This document shows positions 57,755 through 64,000 of a stretch of 64,000 nt of DNA, piece by piece. The translations under genes were made by a program, and so were the position numbers. Location: NCBI GenBank assembly GCA_039105265.1, contig JAPFFF010000061.1:62001-126000 (forward strand), given 5' to 3'. The notes below the pieces were generated by a model. The model was not told the origin of the DNA, made no database searches, and worked only from the letters and a program-made list of their open reading frames with translations. Positions within the stretch are counted from its first letter, which is position 1. Each line of letters begins with the position of its first letter. Source of the stretch: Tritrichomonas musculus (taxonomy: Eukaryota; Parabasalia; Tritrichomonadida; Tritrichomonadidae).

Positions 57755-58231
57755 ATGAATCAACCAACCTTCCTCTCTGATGATTTCTTAATTCCAGAAG
57801 CTAGACAAATGGAAAATATAAATGAGAATGTCTTTCCTCAATATCAAGGTCAAGAGTTTCATGATCGTGATCTTGAAATAAATACAAATCTCATTCAATT
57901 GTTTCCTGATGATGTTGTTGGATTGTTAAATTTATTTGAACCAACACTTGAAAATTTAACAACTTCTATCAAATATATATTTCGTTCTCCATTTAATCCA
58001 AACCATTTGTACAATATTGTGAAAAATTGGTACTTATCTAATCCAGAAAATTCTGAACAAGATCTTCAAGCAATTGGTAGTCAAGAAAATCATCCAGAAG
58101 TTTCAAATCATTGGATCTTCCCAATTTTGAATGCACTCTCACAATCTCAAAGAAATGTTATTTGGGAGAAATATTTCAATAATACAATTAACCAATTTGT
58201 TCAAATTGATTTTGTGAAAATTGTTCAATAA
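57755..58231 (+). CDS. Unknown protein upstream of helicase, unit 5
   Basis: Same as 3935-4411. Confidence 0.5.
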   Translation: MNQPTFLSDDFLIPEARQMENINENVFPQYQGQEFHDRDLEINTNLIQLFPDDVVGLLNLFEPTLENLTTSIKYIFRSPFNPNHLYNIVKNWYLSNPENSEQDLQAIGSQENHPEVSNHWIFPILNALSQSQRNVIWEKYFNNTINQFVQIDFVKIVQ

Positions 58232-58374
58232 TCTCATTTAAAGATAAGAATTATAAAAGAAAATATTCTTCTACTGGAATTCGTGTTGGAGATTTCTTTA
58301 CTGATTTCAAAAAAGTTTGTTGTTATATTCAACTAGACAATATCTTCATAATTAAAAAATCAAATACGTTAGAA

Positions 58375-59457
58375 ATGTTAAATCCTACTCAATTTGCACC
58401 AATATTGAAAAATATTAAATTAGGGTGTTCAAAAGTTGGTAAAAATACAAAGAAAGCAATTACTGCATTTGATGTTGTTTCCTTTGGGAAGAATTTGGAT
58501 TTCATTACTTATGAATCAATGAAATTCTATTCCGAAGATCCAAACATTTTTTCATATTTTCATTGGTATCCTTATTCAAGATTAATTCTTTGTACACAAA
58601 ATGTGATTCAACCATATTTGGATCATATTTTTAGAGTTATTGCAAATTCTGACCAAGAATTATATGATTATATCATTAAATGGATTTCATTTATTTTTCA
58701 ACATCCAGATGGTAAAACAGGTACTGCATTAGTTCTTATTGGTATACAGGGTTGTGGGAAAAATACATTTACTAATGTTCTTTGTCAACTTTTAGGTGAA
58801 TATTCTGATCCAAATGCAAACTTTGATAATATTACAAGCAATTTTAATTACCAAATCTTAAACAAAAAATTATTGGTATGTTCAGAAAAGGAAGATCATA
58901 ATAAAAACGATCGAAAATATCTTAAACAACATGAAAGATTAAAAACGTTAATCACAGAAAGATTCGCTACTATTGAAGGAAAACATAGAAATACTGAATC
59001 TAAAGAAAATGTTGCCAATTTCATCTTCTTAACAAACAATTCTGCTCCTATTCGAATTGATGAAGACGATAGAAGATTTGTTGTTATAAATTGTTATCCA
59101 ATGAAAGGTCAAGACTATTTTGAACCTTTACGTAATCTTGTTTCGACACATGATTTCTTATCAAATTTAATTACTTTTTTCTTGACTGTTGATTTATCAA
59201 ATTTCTATCCAGCACAATTTCCTACAACTGAGGCAAGAATGAATTTAATGAACTTTTCAAAATCTCCTGAAAAATTATTTATTGAGGAAAACTTTCAAAA
59301 ATTCAGAAATGGTTATGTAGCTTTTGATGCCTGGCTTGAATTTAAAAAATGGGCAAAAGTAAAAAATTTCAGAACCAAAACTCATCAAGATTTTAATCAA
59401 ACAATTTTACAATACTGCTCATTCAATAATAATGATAAGAAATATAGATTAAGGTAA
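58375..59457 (+). CDS. SF3-type helicase, unit 5
   Basis: Same protein as 4555-5637. Confidence 0.85.
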   Translation: MLNPTQFAPILKNIKLGCSKVGKNTKKAITAFDVVSFGKNLDFITYESMKFYSEDPNIFSYFHWYPYSRLILCTQNVIQPYLDHIFRVIANSDQELYDYIIKWISFIFQHPDGKTGTALVLIGIQGCGKNTFTNVLCQLLGEYSDPNANFDNITSNFNYQILNKKLLVCSEKEDHNKNDRKYLKQHERLKTLITERFATIEGKHRNTESKENVANFIFLTNNSAPIRIDEDDRRFVVINCYPMKGQDYFEPLRNLVSTHDFLSNLITFFLTVDLSNFYPAQFPTTEARMNLMNFSKSPEKLFIEENFQKFRNGYVAFDAWLEFKKWAKVKNFRTKTHQDFNQTILQYCSFNNNDKKYRLR

Positions 59458-59461
59458 CTTT

Positions 59462-59659
59462 TTATTTAATTAAATCTTTTCTTAAAAGTTCAATTTCTTT
59501 TTCTACTTTGTCTCTTTCTCTTCGTAAATCCATTAATTTTCTAAAATCTTTATCATCAAAAACCATTTGATTACCAATAATCCCTGCCTTTTTTTCGATG
59601 TCATTTATTTGTTCATCTAAGATATCCCATTTCTCGTAAGCTTCTTGCAATTTAGACAT
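59462..59659 (-). CDS. Coiled-coil paralogue 1 (65 aa), unit 5
   Basis: Same as 5642-5839. Confidence 0.6.
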   Translation of the reverse strand: MSKLQEAYEKWDILDEQINDIEKKAGIIGNQMVFDDKDFRKLMDLRRERDKVEKEIELLRKDLIK

Positions 59660-59697
59660 GAAAACAAAAATAAAAGTGAAGTGTCAAAACTGCTTTT

Positions 59698-59937
59698 TTA
59701 TTTAATTTCTCTTAAAAGTTCTTGAATTTCTTTCATTTGATATCGGAGTCGGTCTCTTTCTCTTCGTAATCGTTCCAATTCTTCTTGATCATCCATCGAT
59801 AATTTGGATTCATCATAAATTATAATTGCATCCTCATTTGTGTAATTAGGTGCATTTTTTTGAATTCTTCTTATTTGTTTCCATTTTTCTTTCCATTCTT
59901 CTCGAAGACTTATTAATTTTTCTTCCAATTTAGACAT
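59698..59937 (-). CDS. Coiled-coil paralogue 2 (79 aa), unit 5
   Basis: Same as 5878-6117. Confidence 0.6.
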   Translation of the reverse strand: MSKLEEKLISLREEWKEKWKQIRRIQKNAPNYTNEDAIIIYDESKLSMDDQEELERLRRERDRLRYQMKEIQELLREIK

Positions 59938-59979
59938 GAAAACAAAAATAAAAGTGAAGTGTCAAAACTGCTTTTTTAT

Positions 59980-60291
59980 TTAAAGTTCTTCAATTCTTGT
60001 TTCAGCAATTTTCTTTTTCAAGATTTGTATTTCCAAGTTAATTATTTCAGCTTCCAATCGAAATTCATCATCTTTCTTTTTGATTTGGTCTTTCGTTGGA
60101 TAAACTTTAGGATTATCAGAAACTGCTCCCATTGATCCAGATGTTTCTCTTTTTTCTCTTTCTTCTCTTTCTTCTCTTTCACGAACTTCATCCCAAAACT
60201 TTTTGAATTCATTATTATTATCTTCTTTTTGTTTCAGTACCATTTTCAATTTTATTTCCAATTGTTTAGAGACAAGTGCACTTTCTGACAT
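59980..60291 (-). CDS. Charged coiled-coil protein (103 aa), unit 5
   Basis: Same as 6160-6471. Confidence 0.55.
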   Translation of the reverse strand: MSESALVSKQLEIKLKMVLKQKEDNNNEFKKFWDEVREREEREEREKRETSGSMGAVSDNPKVYPTKDQIKKKDDEFRLEAEIINLEIQILKKKIAETRIEEL

Positions 60292-60348
60292 TATCAAGAA
60301 AACAAATAACATTATGGTCTGTCAAAACCGCTCTTTATTGAAATTTAA

Positions 60349-60663
60349 ATGTTATCGTCAGAAGGTGAAAAATTAATGAATTATTTAGAAAAGAAAGCTT
60401 ATCAAAAGAAATTAATAATGCCAAATGAAGCTAGAAATTATAAAGGATATCAAAAAGATTTTGTAACTGATGATGAATTTGAACAAATTTATAATGCTTA
60501 TTCAGAATTTCGAAAAGTATTATCTGAATCATTACCTGTAATCACTGATGAAAAAATTCCTGATGATGAATTAAGTTTTGAAGAAAAAATTGAGAACCAT
60601 GTAATTAATAATTTACATAATGAAAATATTCGTACTTTTCCTGAATTTGAAAAATTGACCTGA
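60349..60663 (+). CDS. Small acidic protein (104 aa), unit 5
   Basis: Same as 6529-6843. Confidence 0.5.
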   Translation: MLSSEGEKLMNYLEKKAYQKKLIMPNEARNYKGYQKDFVTDDEFEQIYNAYSEFRKVLSESLPVITDEKIPDDELSFEEKIENHVINNLHNENIRTFPEFEKLT

Positions 60664-61843
60664 ATTCATCAATTTTTGTTGACCATTGTCTTACCAATAA
60701 AACATGAGCGCTCCATTGATCCTGTTCCTTTTGAGTTACCAAATCCAAGACGGTTAAGACATCCAATAATTCACCTTCGTCCAACTTTATTTGAATTCTT
60801 TTTTCAATTTCGTCTTCCAATTTTTCTTCATTCCAGTCAGGGTGTGAAAATTGCACCATTTCTTTTGTGTCATTAATCAATTGTTTTTTGACATTGTTTT
60901 GTAAAATATTTTGATCCCTGTATTTTCGCCAATAAGTTTTCGATTCTTTTTCAGTGAGTAGTTCATCTAATTCCCAATCATCGGAATCAGCAAATTTGTC
61001 AGGATTGAGAACTCTTTCTCTTGCAATTTTTGTTATTTCGTTGTCTGCTTTTTCTGGGTATATCAGGTGGAGCATTTCTGATAAGTCTCTTATCTGTCTC
61101 TTTTGTTGACCAGAGACCAATATTATTCTTGGAGTTGGCGCTGGAGGTGGAGGTGTTTGTTGAACATCTTTCGCACGGGGAACTTGTGATCGGCTTGTGA
61201 TCTTTTTCTTTGGTTTATCGCGTTTATCAGATTTATCAGGTTTATCAGGTTGAATAACTCTGTTCATTCTTTCAAGTTTTCTTTTTGAAGGTGATTTCTT
61301 TTTTGAATTTGTTTTCTTTCCTGTCTTAGATTTCTTTTTTGAATTTGTTTTCTTTCCTGTCTTAGATTTCTTTTTTGAATTTGTTTTCTTTTTTGGTTCT
61401 GGTTTATTTTTCGTCTTTTCAACTGACCCTGGTTTGATTGTTTCATTCAAATCTTCTAATTGGACTTTTTCTTTCCATTCCATGTATTGTTCTCTTTCTT
61501 TCCTGTCGATTTCGTTTCTTGTAGCTTGACTTGTCTCATCTGTTGAAAACACCAATTTGAGATATGACTGTCGACTGGTAAAGGTTTTTGTTTTCATAAA
61601 TTTCAAAATTTTTCTCAGATCTCTCGGTAAATTGTTTTCATCTTGATAATATTGAAACATTGTTTTCATGATTTCGTCATTTGTCTTTCCGAGAATATCA
61701 GCATTGATTGATTTGAAATGGTCCATAAATATATCTGTCCAGATTTTGATATTGCCGTTTTCGTCGTAATCATCAACAAATGTATGTGCCAAATTTGATT
61801 TGAATAATTCCATGCAAATCAATCGTGCAACAATTTCATTCAT
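60605..61843 (-). CDS. Lys-rich repeat protein, unit 5
   Basis: Same as 6785-8023. Confidence 0.55.
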   Translation of the reverse strand: MNEIVARLICMELFKSNLAHTFVDDYDENGNIKIWTDIFMDHFKSINADILGKTNDEIMKTMFQYYQDENNLPRDLRKILKFMKTKTFTSRQSYLKLVFSTDETSQATRNEIDRKEREQYMEWKEKVQLEDLNETIKPGSVEKTKNKPEPKKKTNSKKKSKTGKKTNSKKKSKTGKKTNSKKKSPSKRKLERMNRVIQPDKPDKSDKRDKPKKKITSRSQVPRAKDVQQTPPPPAPTPRIILVSGQQKRQIRDLSEMLHLIYPEKADNEITKIARERVLNPDKFADSDDWELDELLTEKESKTYWRKYRDQNILQNNVKKQLINDTKEMVQFSHPDWNEEKLEDEIEKRIQIKLDEGELLDVLTVLDLVTQKEQDQWSAHVLLVRQWSTKIDEFRSIFQIQEKYEYFHYVNY

Positions 61844-62497
61844 TTCGTCATCTTCTATAAAACGAAGGAATTCCTGATCATCTAACCATGAAATTATTTC
61901 AGATTTTGTTTGAATGCCATTGTCTTCAAATTCTTGCCATTGCTCCGAGCTTATGTTTGATGGAAGGGTTAAATGATGATGATGGTGAATATTTTGATCT
62001 TTTTCTGTATTTTCAACTTTTTCATCTTTTTCCTGACAATCTAAATTTTTGATAACTTCTTCGGGGTCATCATCACTTTTCTGTGCTTTTGGTTGATTTT
62101 TCTTAATTATTGGTGTTGGCTGAGATTTGTATGCATCTTCTGAAATAAATTCGACTTCTGAGCTATAATCTTCATCTGATGATAAGCTTCTTTTATTTGG
62201 AACTGGTTGACTTATTTGTTGAAAACGTGGATTTTTTGAGCCATGTAGTAGTATAGTATAGGCTCCGCTATCGCCAAGCCTATACTTAAGCCCATTTTAC
62301 AGCCACTTGGAGCCTTTGGAAGCCCCCCAGAGCCTTCAAAAAGCTCCAACCACCTCGATAATTCAAAAAGTTCGCAACAAAAAAATTCCAAACTCATATT
62401 TTTATCGTCTCGTTGTAAAAATTATTTTGACACAAAAAAATGTATTTCTTGAAGATTCCGTTAAGATAATCCCTTCGAATCAAGAAGTTGTTTTATA

Positions 62498-63439
62498 ATG
62501 ATTGAAATGTACCCGACGCTCAATCCAGCTGAAGAACAAACACCAATCCCTATAGAATATGCTTACTTTTTGGAAGATGGAGAGCAAGACCCCAGCAAAC
62601 CAAATCGATACTACTTTAATTTTCCACAAGAATGGTGCACTTCAAATAGAGGAGAATCTATTGTTGGGGTAAGAAATATGTGGTTGATTGCGAGAAGAAG
62701 AAAAATTGAATTCACCATCACAATTGCAAAATTTCAAAAGAAATATTTTAATATAGTGGAAGGGAATGATACGACTTCAAAAATAAATAATATGATATTA
62801 TTGTATAAAGATAATATTAAAGTAAAAGATGTAAAAGTTATCGATTGGATGTCGATAGAAGGAGATTTTAGAGGATTCTTTAATGCTATTCATACATCAA
62901 TAAAAAACTATATAGCAACATGGTGGAAGGACGTCAATGAAATATTTGTACAGTCAGATACTGATATTTTAAATAGAGATATACAATCTGATGGCTATTA
63001 TGATGAGAGGGGTTTTCATGAAAAAATATATTCAGAACGAAATAATAATGATGCGGATGAATATGGTGTAGCATTCAAATTAAAAGAAACAAATAAAGAT
63101 TTTGATGAAGTATTTAATATTGGTGATGGAGTTAGTCAAAACAATAAAGATGTTTATTTAAAGTACTATGATAAAGTTTTAACGTTTGATAATGTATGGG
63201 ATAGACATTCATGTAAAGTTTATTCATCAATAGCAGAACAATCAAATCGTTATTATATTGGTAATTCGAATGTTAATTTCAACCCCATCAAATACTTTAA
63301 GCTGAATTCAACAGACCAAAGATTTTGGATTGATTTATATTCTGCGCGTGAATATAAAGCACCATTTAAATTACCAGTCGGTGAAAGCTTTGCTATAGAG
63401 ATGATATTCTTACCATACAAGAAGATGTTATATGTTTAA
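62498..63439 (+). CDS. Possible minor capsid protein, unit 5
   Basis: Same as 8678-9619. Confidence 0.45.
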   Translation: MIEMYPTLNPAEEQTPIPIEYAYFLEDGEQDPSKPNRYYFNFPQEWCTSNRGESIVGVRNMWLIARRRKIEFTITIAKFQKKYFNIVEGNDTTSKINNMILLYKDNIKVKDVKVIDWMSIEGDFRGFFNAIHTSIKNYIATWWKDVNEIFVQSDTDILNRDIQSDGYYDERGFHEKIYSERNNNDADEYGVAFKLKETNKDFDEVFNIGDGVSQNNKDVYLKYYDKVLTFDNVWDRHSCKVYSSIAEQSNRYYIGNSNVNFNPIKYFKLNSTDQRFWIDLYSAREYKAPFKLPVGESFAIEMIFLPYKKMLYV

Positions 63440-63449
63440 ATAAATTTAA

Positions 63450-63911
63450 ATGACTTACAAAACAATAGAGGAGTTATATAAAAAGTTTCCATGGAAAACA
63501 CCATCAAAATTTGTTCCTCTTGCAAAACGATATGGATTTACAGAAGAAGCAGCATTAAATTATTTGAAGAATATAGTGCATGATGTTAAAGTACCAAAGG
63601 CAAAATTTATGAATATATATTCAAAACACTCAGGAGGATATCAAATGGACACTTTCATAAATGACAAAACAAAAGATGGTTTGAATTATCTGATGTTTAT
63701 AAATATCAATACCCGAAAGGCTTTTTGTTATGCGATGAGAGGGAAGGGAGCAAAAGAAGTAGCTAGAGCATTAAATCAATTTTTAGTAGATGAACCAAAT
63801 GTTTATTCTATTACTTCTGACCAGGATGCCGCCTATTTGTCCAACGATGTTTTGCAAATAATGAAGGCAAAAAATATTATATACAATACTACGGAAGACA
63901 ATAATCATTGA
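63450..63911 (+). CDS. rve integrase-like gene (incomplete), unit 5
   Basis: Same as 9630-10091. Confidence 0.7.
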   Translation: MTYKTIEELYKKFPWKTPSKFVPLAKRYGFTEEAALNYLKNIVHDVKVPKAKFMNIYSKHSGGYQMDTFINDKTKDGLNYLMFININTRKAFCYAMRGKGAKEVARALNQFLVDEPNVYSITSDQDAAYLSNDVLQIMKAKNIIYNTTEDNNH

Positions 63912-64000
63912 TGAACCCCTTTTCGATTTGACTGATTGTGTGTCCGCTGTGTGTGAGCTTCAAACGTGTTTTAGTACCGACGGGCATAGGTACATCTTTA
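63889..64000 (-). CDS. Capsid-like piece, unit 5, cut by the window end
   Basis: 3' part of the counterpart of 10069-10323; its start lies beyond the window. Confidence 0.4.
   Translation of the reverse strand, partial: KDVPMPVGTKTRLKLTHSGHTISQIEKGFINDYCLP

Larger units (their letters stand above)
53799..64000. mobile_element. Tandem unit 5 of the virus-like element, cut by the window end
   Basis: The first 10.2 kb of a fifth unit. It stops inside the capsid-like piece. One amino-acid change from the other units was noticed, in the tail of the surface-like protein (near 55928). Confidence 0.8.

Noticed and set aside
1-64000. CRISPR or defence island
   Set aside because: No regularly spaced short repeats with unique spacers and no cas-like proteins; the regular repeats are whole 13.45-kb units, coding repeats or an 11-bp minisatellite.
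1-64000. Bacterial prophage or plasmid concatemer
   Set aside because: No consistent Shine-Dalgarno sites; the genes have T-rich promoter tracts directly before ATG, and the ATPase, helicase and integrase styles are those of eukaryotic virus-like elements.

Overview
The window is not a conventional chromosome region. It is a head-to-tail tandem array of one AT-rich unit of about 13.45 kb. Four units are complete as framed here (1-13433, 13434-26888, 26889-40343, 40344-53798) and a fifth is partial (53799-64000). Units 2-5 have a period of 13455 bp. Unit 1 is 22 bp shorter because of a minisatellite near 3.2 kb. Gene order and nearly all translations are the same in every unit. No tRNA, rRNA, CRISPR array or recognisable host gene was seen.

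The gene content points to a virus-like element of a eukaryote, in the broad Polinton / Polinton-like virus / virophage group. It has a packaging-type P-loop ATPase, a retroviral-type (rve) integrase, an SF3 helicase, a piece resembling the start of a double-jelly-roll capsid protein, and a small basic amphipathic protein of the kind found in adenoviruses and Polintons. I found no DNA polymerase, no maturation protease and no full-length major capsid protein. I treat the element as a fossil or defective/satellite form: several core genes look incomplete. The host cannot be named from this sequence; a protist or alga is plausible from the AT richness and the Ser-Pro stalk protein, but this is inference.

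Layout, in unit 1 coordinates. (A) About 341-8450 is an 8.1-kb cassette. It holds a two-repeat surface-like protein with a Ser-Pro stalk and a membrane anchor, the helicase, a Lys-rich protein, and a set of small charged coiled-coil proteins. Most of these genes share one promoter module built around TGTCAAAACCG or its complement. The cassette edges carry a 15-bp direct repeat (334-348 and 8452-8466, one mismatch) and short inverted ends. (C) About 8480-10090 holds a possible minor capsid protein and the integrase-like gene. (B) About 10090-13290 holds the capsid-like piece, the basic amphipathic protein, a coiled-coil protein, the ATPase and a 401-aa putative structural protein. Block B has richer CG-containing codon use and its own upstream motif (TATTTTTATT, then ACTCAAA, then ATG). 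About 13290-13680, equal to 1-232 at the window start, is non-coding and may be a control region.

The main hypothesis is a chimeric virus-like element: a morphogenesis/integration backbone (B and C) carrying a separately regulated 8.1-kb replication/surface cassette (A), very recently amplified in tandem or captured as a replication concatemer.
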